DNA of 7,988 bases. Source: Ignavibacteriota bacterium (GTDB lineage Bacteria; Bacteroidota; Ignavibacteria; Tepidaquicellales; Tepidaquicellaceae). The stretch is taken from the NCBI GenBank assembly GCA_003158365.1, contig PMIW01000069.1:263-8250 (forward strand), given 5' to 3'. Under the pieces are notes generated by a model, which was given only the letters and a program-made list of their open reading frames with translations, made no database searches and was not told the origin of the DNA. The translations under genes and the position numbers were made by a program. Below, piece by piece: positions 1 to 5,601 of the stretch; positions within the stretch are counted from its first letter, which is position 1; every line of letters starts with the position of its first letter.

Positions 1-31
1 GCGGATTTTAAGCCGGAATCCAGTGTTTTTT
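1..31 (+). repeat. Truncated hairpin-like dispersed repeat with T-tract, possible terminator
   Basis: Bases 3-7 (GGATT) can pair with 17-21 (AATCC). Two G-U pairs extend the stem and leave a 5-base loop. Seven Ts follow at 26-32, so this could terminate a gene lying off the left edge. The stretch AAGCCGGAATCCAG at 10-23 also resembles the 3' half of a palindromic intergenic repeat that is common in many bacterial genomes and often mistranslated as short peptides containing KPESS or SRNPV. Frame 1 reads 14 codons to a stop at 43-45 and contains KPESS, so I do not call it a gene end. The 5' half lies outside the window, so the full structure cannot be judged. Confidence 0.4.
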
Positions 32-154
32 TGATTAATATATAAATGTTCCATTAATGATTAAATCTGCAATATATATTTGAGAATATATTTCCTAAAT
101 TATTAGTCTAGAGAACGAAAAATCTTTAAACTTTACAAATTAATTAAAGTTGAA

Positions 155-760
155 ATGAAAATCGTTAAAGAAAAAAATATTACAGGTAAAAAAGAAATCG
201 AAATTATAAATTTAAAAAGATTTATTTCAACTTATAATGAAAAGATAAACAAAAATGTAAAATTCGAAATTTTAGATATTAACAAAATTAAATTAATATA
301 TCCGGATTACAATGGAGAAAATCCTGATTTTGTTCTTTTAATAAATGATAAATATGTAGCCGTAGAACTATTTGAATTAGTTAAAGATAATATTGAACCT
401 CTGAATAAAGACGCAGTAGATGAATTAAATAATCCTAAAAATTCCGCACATTTATATTCTCAAAGAGTCAAAAGAGATGACCAGACATTATATCTAATGG
501 AAAATTTAGCAGAGGTAGCATTAGAAAGAATTAATAACAAGATACAAAATAAGTTAAAGTATTATATTACATGTCCTCTGTGGCTAATTGGATACGCAGA
601 TAAAACTTATAATAAATTTTTATTGACACCTTATAACGATGACAACATTCAAAAAAATGTTGTTGATTATATTTCGAAAAATATTTTACGGGACAAAAAG
701 ATTGAAAAGATTTGGTTAGCAGAATTTTCAAGCAAAAATTTATTATTGGAAATAAAATAA
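155..760 (+). CDS. Hypothetical AT-rich protein, possible diverged PD-(D/E)XK nuclease-like fold
   Basis: A 201-residue soluble protein with no signal peptide or membrane segment. I do not recognise a named family. Residues 57-75 hold P57-D58, a hydrophobic strand, then V-A-V-E71-L-F-E74-L. The PD...E layout matches the core of PD-(D/E)XK nucleases, where two acidic residues on neighbouring strands bind metal. The usual lysine two residues after the glutamate is Phe73 here, with Glu74 next, so the site is either a variant or degenerate. The C-terminal half is Lys/Asn-rich and predicted to be mixed alpha/beta. The ATG at 155 has no good ribosome binding site. Base composition stands out: in four 60-base stretches I counted (181-300, 361-420, 661-720) GC is about 21%, against about 42% at 1741-1800 in rimO, which suggests recent acquisition. 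It stands alone with no partner methylase or antitoxin visible. That it is a gene is likely; the nuclease assignment is inference. Confidence 0.7.
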   Translation: MKIVKEKNITGKKEIEIINLKRFISTYNEKINKNVKFEILDINKIKLIYPDYNGENPDFVLLINDKYVAVELFELVKDNIEPLNKDAVDELNNPKNSAHLYSQRVKRDDQTLYLMENLAEVALERINNKIQNKLKYYITCPLWLIGYADKTYNKFLLTPYNDDNIQKNVVDYISKNILRDKKIEKIWLAEFSSKNLLLEIK

Positions 761-855
761 AAATAAAACAAAGAACGAGAAACCGTTTTATCACGTTACA
801 GACTTCGGCTTGATAATTAAATAAAATCATCATTCAGAATTACTATAATTCCCCC

Positions 856-884
856 TTGATTTTTTCTTTTCTTCCCCATATATT
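856..884 (+). promoter_or_regulatory. Candidate sigma-70-like promoter
   Basis: TTGATT at 856-861 and TATATT at 879-884 are separated by 17 bases, a good fit to -35/-10 spacing. Just downstream, TATTTTTG at 894-901 also fits the Bacteroidota -7 form TAnnTTTG, but no TTTG lies at the matching -33 position. Either would give a leader of about 200 bases before rimO. AT-rich DNA produces such matches easily, so this is only a candidate. Confidence 0.3.
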
Positions 885-900
885 AATATGGTATATTTTT
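876..900 (+). terminator. Weak hairpin with T-run, possible terminator of the 155-760 gene
   Basis: CCATAT (876-881) and ATATGG (886-891) form a 6-bp stem with an ATTA loop, followed by TATATTTTT. The stem is short and AT-rich and lies 115 bases past the upstream stop codon. It overlaps the candidate promoter, so at most one of the two readings is likely to be right. Confidence 0.25.
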
Positions 901-951
901 GTTCTTTTACATAATTTCTTAAAAATATCCGGAATGAAAACACGATAACAA

Positions 952-1003
952 AACCGGTACATAACGGTTGCTACAAACACGACGCGTCGGGCTCCTCGTG
1001 AGC
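952..1003. repeat. GC-rich patch with palindromes in AT-rich intergenic DNA
   Basis: The patch holds the perfect 10-bp palindrome CGACGCGTCG (980-989), the inverted repeat CACGA (978-982) / TCGTG (996-1000), a small hairpin GCTC-CTCGT-GAGC (991-1003), and AACCG (952-956) / CGGTT (965-969). AAACACGA occurs at 938-945 and again at 975-982. Neighbouring DNA is far more AT-rich. No T-run follows, so it is not a simple terminator. It may be a dispersed repeat, a protein-binding site or the relic of an insertion. Confidence 0.4.
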
Positions 1004-1022
1004 TTAAAAACAACTTCTTTTG

Positions 1023-1067
1023 CTCTTACTCAATAGACTCTACGGACTCAACAGACTCTACAGACTT
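1023..1067 (+). repeat. Degenerate 9-bp tandem repeat, five units
   Basis: The units are CTCTTACTC, AATAGACTC, TACGGACTC, AACAGACTC and TACAGACTT. The last four share GACT at a fixed place and alternate in their first bases, so an 18-bp period is also visible (AATAGACTCTACGGACTC then AACAGACTCTACAGACTT). The array ends 45 bases before the rimO ATG. Because 9 is a multiple of 3 it creates an open frame that extends rimO falsely upstream. Confidence 0.75.
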
Positions 1068-1112
1068 CTTGATTTATGTTTAATATTTTACATTTTAAAC
1101 GTAAATTGTCTG

Positions 1113-2420
1113 ATGAAAGTAAAGAAAAACACAGTTAAAGTAATTACCCTCGGATGCTCGAAGAACCTTGTCGATTCAGAGTTCCTGATGGCACAGCTGA
1201 AATCCAACAATGTCGAACTTGTAGAAGACGAAACAAAATGCGAAAGCGTGATAATCAATACCTGCGGATTCATCGATACTGCAAAAGAAGAATCAATCAA
1301 CACAATTTTAAAAGCAGTCGAAAGAAAAGAAAAAGGTAAGTTGAAAAATATCTTTGTCGCAGGCTGCCTTTCTGACAGGTATAAATCCCAGCTCGAAAAG
1401 GAAATTCCCGAAGTTTCTAAATATTTCGGGGCTACAGATAAACATCAAACCGTAATAGGGATTCTGAATGAATTCGGCGTGGATTATAAAAATGAACTTT
1501 TAGGCGAAAGATTAGTAACAACTCCGTCACATTTTGCGTATATAAAAATAAGTGAGGGTTGCGATAACCCATGTTCTTTTTGCGCAATACCTATTATGAG
1601 GGGAGTGCATAAATCAAAACCTCTTGATGAAATATTAATAGAAACGCAAAAGCTTGCATCACGCGGAGTAAAGGAATTGATTATAATCGGACAGGATACT
1701 ACATACTGGGGATTTGATTTGGACGGGAAGAGAAACCTGAAAAAAGTGCTGGGCGAACTTTCTGAAATCAACGGAATAGAGTGGATTCGCTTGATGTATG
1801 CATATCCGTCCCGATTTCCCGTGGATATGATAAAAGAAATTAATGAGAACGAAAAGATTTGTAATTATCTCGATATTCCCGTGCAGCATGTTTCCGATAA
1901 CGTTTTGAAATCGATGAGACGCGGTATCACAAAGAAAAACCAGATTGCACTGCTTGAAAAACTGAGAAAAGAAATTCCGGGAATAGCGCTCAGGACTTCC
2001 GTAATGGTCGGCTATCCTGAAGAAACAGAAAAGGATTTCGAAGAACTTTTGGAATTTGTTAAGGAATTTAAATTCGACAGGCTCGGGGTTTTTACTTATT
2101 CAATAGAAGAGGGTACATTTGCATATGATTTAAAGGACAGGATACCAAGGAAGGAAAAACTGCTCAGGCAAAAATTGATTCTGGAAGCACAGAAGCAGGT
2201 TGCAGAGGAACTGAACGCTTCATCGGTGGGTAAAATATTTAGAGTGCTGATTGACAGGAAAGAGAATGATTATTACATCGGCAGAACTTATAAAGATGCT
2301 CCTGAGGTTGACCAGGAAGTTTACGTTGACAGCAAAAAAGAATTGAAAATCGGAAAGTTTTACGATATTGAGATTTTCGATTTTGAAGAATTTGATTTAT
2401 TTGGCGATGTTATTAAATAA
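1113..2420 (+). CDS. rimO: Ribosomal protein S12 methylthiotransferase RimO
   Basis: RimO is a radical-SAM enzyme that adds a methylthio group to a conserved aspartate of ribosomal protein S12. The 435-residue product has the full layout. The N-terminal methylthiotransferase domain carries C15 (in LGCSKNLVDSE), C51 (NTCGF) and C85 (AGCLSDRY), ligands of one 4Fe-4S cluster. The radical-SAM motif C150-DNP-C154-SF-C157 binds the second cluster. A C-terminal TRAM-like domain occupies roughly 370-435. The LGCSKN.VDSE start, RGVHKSKP after the radical-SAM motif and the GVFTYSIEEGT motif mark RimO rather than MiaB. I chose ATG 1113 because homology begins there; a TTG at 1020 adds 31 residues that only translate the upstream repeat. 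There is no clear Shine-Dalgarno site. The next gene follows on the same strand after 54 bases with no terminator visible, so co-transcription is possible. Confidence 0.96.
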   Translation: MKVKKNTVKVITLGCSKNLVDSEFLMAQLKSNNVELVEDETKCESVIINTCGFIDTAKEESINTILKAVERKEKGKLKNIFVAGCLSDRYKSQLEKEIPEVSKYFGATDKHQTVIGILNEFGVDYKNELLGERLVTTPSHFAYIKISEGCDNPCSFCAIPIMRGVHKSKPLDEILIETQKLASRGVKELIIIGQDTTYWGFDLDGKRNLKKVLGELSEINGIEWIRLMYAYPSRFPVDMIKEINENEKICNYLDIPVQHVSDNVLKSMRRGITKKNQIALLEKLRKEIPGIALRTSVMVGYPEETEKDFEELLEFVKEFKFDRLGVFTYSIEEGTFAYDLKDRIPRKEKLLRQKLILEAQKQVAEELNASSVGKIFRVLIDRKENDYYIGRTYKDAPEVDQEVYVDSKKELKIGKFYDIEIFDFEEFDLFGDVIK

Positions 2421-2474
2421 TAACTTGTTTATATTATTATGAGATATTTATCTTACATAAAAACTAATCTTCTC

Positions 2475-3761
2475 ATGAAAAGATTATTTAAATATTTTCT
2501 TTTTCTCGTGTTAATTCCTGTGTGCGGTTATTCCCAGATAGTTGATAAAAGTCTGGATAATATTGATTTAAATAAAGAATACTTTTATCTTGACCCGCTT
2601 GTATTTAACAGTAAAGATAGCACGAATGCAAGGCTCGACCTGTATATAGAGCTTCCTCTTGAATATATCCAGTTCAAGAGAAATCAGGCTACCCAGAATT
2701 ATGATGCGTTTATTGATTACTTTATAACGATAAAAAACTCCAGAGATAAAGTGGTATATGATAATATTTACAGTGAAACGATGTCCAATACGGAAAGCGA
2801 GCAAAAAAAGATAACCGAAAAAACAGTTTATGCAATCAAGCAATTTTATCTTCTTCCCGATAATTACAAACTGACTTTCACCTTAAAAGATAAAAACAAC
2901 CTGAAGGAGTATTCCAAAAATTATTCTATAAATGTAAAAGATTTCAACAGGAAAAAAATTGATTTCAGCGATATTATGCTTGTCAGTAATTACAGCGAGG
3001 ACAAAGACGGCAGGAAAGAGATTTCTCCTCTCGTTAACAGGAATGTCGGAAACCTGAAAGATTTTTATTTGTTTTTTGAAGTTTATAATAATACGGATAG
3101 TACCATGGAATCCGAATATAATTATAAATTAATAGACGAAAAGAATAAAACAATTTTAGAAGGCACATATAATTATTATCTTGATTCCGGTGTCAACAAG
3201 AAAATCGAAAAAATCTCCACTAATCAGATGATTATAGGAAACTATAAATTCGAAATTACAAATAAAAAGTCATCGGATATAGTTGTTTCAAAAGATTTGA
3301 TTTACAGATGGGATTTTCTTCCTGTAAACCTGAAAAATCTCGACCTTGCTGTTTCTCAGCTTATGTATATTGCCACATCCGACGAACTTAAGAACATAAA
3401 AAAAGCAAAGACACAGGAAGAAAAGCAAAGAAGATTTTTAAAATTCTGGAAAAGCAAGGACCCTACTCCAAATACTCCGAAAAACGAGCTGATGATTGAA
3501 TATTACAACAGGATTAAAATTGCAAATGACAGGTATTCGCACTACGTAGAAGGATGGAAAACCGATATGGGCATGGTCTATATAATTTACGGAAATCCGA
3601 GCAATATCGACCGCCACCCGTTCGAATCCGATTCGAAACCCTATGAAATCTGGGAGTATTATGATTTAAGAAAGAGATTTGTGTTTGTGGATGATTCGGG
3701 GTTCGGGGATTACAGGCTGACCACGCCAATCTGGGATGACAGGACCAAAATGAATTATTAA
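2475..3761 (+). CDS. Exported GWxTD-domain protein
   Basis: A 428-residue protein with a Sec signal peptide: M-K-R-L-F-K, then a hydrophobic stretch ending near CGYSQ at about residues 17-21. The Cys there lacks a proper lipobox (I-P-V precedes it), so it is probably a soluble secreted or periplasmic protein. The middle, about 25-290, looks beta-rich. The C-terminal region carries the family signature G360-W-K-T-D364, followed by MGMVYIIYGNP and an aromatic-rich segment (YEIWEYY, RFVFVDD, GFGDYRL) up to the end. GWxTD proteins occur in Bacteroidota, Chlorobiota-like and Acidobacteriota genomes; their role is not settled. An in-frame ATG at 2439 would put 12 extra residues ahead of the signal peptide, so 2475 is preferred. 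It sits 54 bases after rimO and its stop overlaps the stop of the opposing gene. Confidence 0.88.
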   Translation: MKRLFKYFLFLVLIPVCGYSQIVDKSLDNIDLNKEYFYLDPLVFNSKDSTNARLDLYIELPLEYIQFKRNQATQNYDAFIDYFITIKNSRDKVVYDNIYSETMSNTESEQKKITEKTVYAIKQFYLLPDNYKLTFTLKDKNNLKEYSKNYSINVKDFNRKKIDFSDIMLVSNYSEDKDGRKEISPLVNRNVGNLKDFYLFFEVYNNTDSTMESEYNYKLIDEKNKTILEGTYNYYLDSGVNKKIEKISTNQMIIGNYKFEITNKKSSDIVVSKDLIYRWDFLPVNLKNLDLAVSQLMYIATSDELKNIKKAKTQEEKQRRFLKFWKSKDPTPNTPKNELMIEYYNRIKIANDRYSHYVEGWKTDMGMVYIIYGNPSNIDRHPFESDSKPYEIWEYYDLRKRFVFVDDSGFGDYRLTTPIWDDRTKMNY

Positions 3762-4753
3762 ATAATTTTGCTTCGCTTGTTTAAATACTTCAGCAGGGAT
3801 GTATCGAAAGGTGTTTCTGTTGTCAGAAGTACATAATCAATTTTATTCTTCCTGCATTCGGTTTTATATGTGTCAATAAATTCTTTCATCGCTTCCCTGT
3901 ATGATTTCTGCACTGCGAAAGGCTGTGAATACATTTCTTCGCGTGTTTCCAGATCCACGATTGTCAATGGATTACCTTCCAGAAAAGATAATTCCACGGG
4001 GTCGAGCACCTGAAAAATAATCACTTCGTTTTTATTGTACCTGAAATGTTTAAGTGCATTCATAACTTCACTTTGATTATCGAGAAAATCGCTGATAATT
4101 ATTACCAGACCCTTGCGTTTAATCTTTTCTGCAATTGCATTAAGGCTGACCGCTGTTCCCGTGCGGTTCAATGATTTTACCGCTGCCAGTTCTTTTAATA
4201 TCAGTTTTAAATTCGTTTTAGTGGAATGCGGCGGCAGGTACTTTCTTATTTCCGTATCATAAGTTGTCAGAGATACAGCATCTTTCTGCAGCACCATCAG
4301 GTATGAAAGGGAAGCGGCAACATAAGACGCATATTCGAGTTTTGATATTTTTCCGTTTGAGGGTTTATCCGGGTCAGCACTTTTGCTTTTTCTGAATCTG
4401 TCAAATATCCCTGAAGGCTTATTGCCGTCTTTAGAGTTATTCGAATGAGAATTAAAAGTCATTGATTTACTTATATCCATAAGGATATAAGATTTAAGGT
4501 TTGTTTCCTCTTCGAATTGCTTTATATAATATCTTTTCGTTCTTGCGAATACTTTCCAGTCAAGGTGTCTTAAATCATCTCCCGGCATGTACTGCCTGTG
4601 CTCGGCAAATTCAACGCTGAAACCGTGATAAGGGGATTTGTGAAGCCCTGCCATGAAACCTTCGACTACCTGTTTCGCCTTAAGCTCCATATTGGAGAGC
4701 CTGGCTATGACAGAAGGTATTAAATATTTCCTGTAATCGGACCGGTTTATCAA
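3758..4753 (-). CDS. DUF58 family protein with von Willebrand A-like domain
   Basis: A 331-residue cytosolic protein with no membrane segment. Residues 43-81 hold the DUF58 core (HGFSVEFAEHRQYMPGDD, RHLDWKVFART, YIKQFEE). A vWA-like fold follows with the MIDAS motif D93-I-S-K-S97, T198/T200 and S221-D222-F, consistent with metal binding. DUF58 proteins often sit beside MoxR-type AAA+ ATPases and membrane vWA proteins and are thought to act with them in chaperone-like or envelope stress functions; no MoxR gene is visible here. A Ser/Asn/Lys-rich insertion of about 35 residues (101-136) splits the vWA domain just after the MIDAS. The start is TTG at 4753: an in-frame TAA lies six codons upstream, no ATG is available before residue 22, and the N-terminus (DYRKYL...) matches what I remember of relatives. 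It converges on the GWxTD gene with a 4-base overlap. Confidence 0.92.
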   Translation of the reverse strand: MINRSDYRKYLIPSVIARLSNMELKAKQVVEGFMAGLHKSPYHGFSVEFAEHRQYMPGDDLRHLDWKVFARTKRYYIKQFEEETNLKSYILMDISKSMTFNSHSNNSKDGNKPSGIFDRFRKSKSADPDKPSNGKISKLEYASYVAASLSYLMVLQKDAVSLTTYDTEIRKYLPPHSTKTNLKLILKELAAVKSLNRTGTAVSLNAIAEKIKRKGLVIIISDFLDNQSEVMNALKHFRYNKNEVIIFQVLDPVELSFLEGNPLTIVDLETREEMYSQPFAVQKSYREAMKEFIDTYKTECRKNKIDYVLLTTETPFDTSLLKYLNKRSKII

Positions 4754-4769
4754 AATTCCAAAATTGTTT

Positions 4770-4822
4770 TAAAAAATTATAGGTCAAAGCCTCATGCCTG
4801 CCGCAAAATAACTTTGACCTAT
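4770..4822 (-). terminator. Rho-independent terminator of the TPR lipoprotein gene
   Basis: ATAGGTCAAAG (4779-4789) and CTTTGACCTAT (4812-4822) are a perfect 11-bp inverted repeat around a 22-base loop. Read on the minus strand, the stem is followed at once by AATTTTTT, the expected U-run. It starts 22 bases beyond the lipoprotein stop codon and lies upstream of the DUF58 start, so DUF58 probably has its own promoter or depends on read-through. No T-run follows on the plus strand. Confidence 0.75.
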
Positions 4823-4844
4823 TATTGAAAATTAATTTATTTCT

Positions 4845-5537
4845 TTATTTTTTCTGTGTTTTATCAACAGTACCGTCATCAACTTTATTCGTTTTCTTGG
4901 TATCATCTTTTTTCGTGTTATCCATTTTCATGTTGTCCGTTTTCTTGTCGTCCTTTTTCAGGTCTTCTTTTTTCGGTTCGTCTTTTTTGGTGTCTTTGCT
5001 TTCGTTGGATTCTATTTTTTTAATAATGTCTTCTATCGATGTACCCGATTCAAGTGTTTGGAGCATTACTCTGGCTGATTCGCTCAGCTTTTCATTCTCA
5101 TCGGAATCTTTCGGGTATTTCTCGAGAAATTTTTTGTAAGCAATTATTGCATTGTCTTTATCTTTCATTTTTTCGTCATAAATAAAAGCAACAAGGAACA
5201 TGGATTGCTTTGCATCCTTTGTCGCAGGGAATTTATCCACTACATCGGAATATGCTTTTACTGCTTCGGGATAGTTTGCAAGGTTTTCGTCGTATATTTT
5301 TGCAACCTGTAAATATGCAAATACAGCTTTATCAGACTTCGGATATTCTTTTATGAATTCTTTGTATGTATTAATCGATTCGGTGAACATGTTATTGTCT
5401 TTCTTAACCATTGCACTGTCGTAAAGAGACTTTGCTGTTGAAAGATAATCTTCTTCGGTTTTCATTTTCCTGGAGCAAGAAGCAAGTGTAAATATTAGAG
5501 CAATACTTAAAAGTATCTTAATTTTTGAATTTAGCAT
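4845..5537 (-). CDS. TPR-repeat outer-membrane lipoprotein (BamD/YbgF-like) with charged repeat tail
   Basis: A 230-residue lipoprotein. The signal peptide ends in the lipobox L18-A-S-C21, so Cys21 should be lipidated. About three TPR-like helical hairpins follow: 31-66, 71-104 and 108-142. Each ends in the Y/F-P turn seen in BamD, YbgF and related envelope proteins (EYPKSD, KFPATKDA, KYPKDSD). Residues 183-222 form a Lys/Asp-rich tail of about eight degenerate pentapeptides of the form xKKD[D/E/N]. Known BamD proteins are longer and have five TPRs, so I name only the fold: this is a TPR lipoprotein, probably an envelope scaffold. The start ATG at 5537 lies 64 bases from a divergent gene, and a strong terminator follows the stop. 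Confidence 0.88.
   Translation of the reverse strand: MLNSKIKILLSIALIFTLASCSRKMKTEEDYLSTAKSLYDSAMVKKDNNMFTESINTYKEFIKEYPKSDKAVFAYLQVAKIYDENLANYPEAVKAYSDVVDKFPATKDAKQSMFLVAFIYDEKMKDKDNAIIAYKKFLEKYPKDSDENEKLSESARVMLQTLESGTSIEDIIKKIESNESKDTKKDEPKKEDLKKDDKKTDNMKMDNTKKDDTKKTNKVDDGTVDKTQKK
4872..4991 (-). repeat. 15-bp in-frame repeats encoding Lys/Asp pentapeptides
   Basis: The units at residues 183-222 read TKKDE, PKKED, LKKDD, KKTDN, MKMDN, TKKDD, TKKTN and KVDDG. At DNA level the 15-base period is degenerate. On the opposite strand it gives a false open frame of Ser/Phe-rich sequence, which I do not annotate. Confidence 0.7.
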
Positions 5538-5601
5538 ATTTTTTTTATATTAATTTAAATGAATAATTACATTAATTTAAAGAATTATAATCACAATTTT
5601 A
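5538..5601. promoter_or_regulatory. Divergent promoter region between the TPR lipoprotein and DUF2851 genes
   Basis: This 64-base, almost wholly A/T gap must contain the promoters of both divergent genes. ATTATAAT (5584-5591) is palindromic and can serve as a TATAAT -10 box in either direction. On the plus strand it would start transcription about 4-5 bases before the ATG at 5602, giving a nearly leaderless message. No good -35 is visible. ATTAATTTAAA occurs twice, at 5549-5559 and 5571-5581, exactly 22 bp apart, about two helical turns, which would suit a paired binding site. Confidence 0.4.

Larger units (their letters stand above)
761..1112. other. Intergenic region of about 350 bases with no supported gene
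   Basis: No frame here looks coding; the TTG-started extension of rimO into 1020-1112 is translated tandem repeat and is rejected. The region holds a sigma-70-like promoter candidate (856-884), a weak hairpin with T-run (876-900), a GC-rich palindromic patch (952-1003), and a 9-bp tandem repeat (1023-1067). Just before rimO lies a 6-bp inverted repeat, GTTTAA (1078-1083) and TTAAAC (1095-1100), with an 11-base spacer. Its position would suit an operator, but in DNA this AT-rich it may be chance. Confidence 0.6.

Noticed and set aside
567..833. Minus-strand open frame opposite the end of the AT-rich gene
   Set aside because: Its hydrophobic composition follows from the opposing A-rich codons; no start context or homology is recognisable.
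900..1015. Integron attC site after the AT-rich gene
   Set aside because: AAC and GTT segments occur, but not as the RYYYAAC ... GTTRRRY pair at the required ends, and no other cassette is visible.
1023..1067. CRISPR-like array
   Set aside because: The units are 9 bp, degenerate and contiguous, with no spacers.
1020..1112. TTG-started N-terminal extension of RimO by 31 residues
   Set aside because: It translates the 9-bp tandem repeat (LNRLYGLNRLYRL) and has no place in RimO; the family begins at the ATG at 1113.
2475..2540. Lipoprotein signal in the GWxTD protein
   Set aside because: The Cys in the signal region is preceded by I-P-V, which does not fit a lipobox; a signal peptidase I cut is more likely.
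4825..5139. Plus-strand open frame rich in Ser, Phe and Leu that looks like a membrane protein
   Set aside because: It is the antisense of the Lys/Asp repeat tail and TPR region of the lipoprotein gene.
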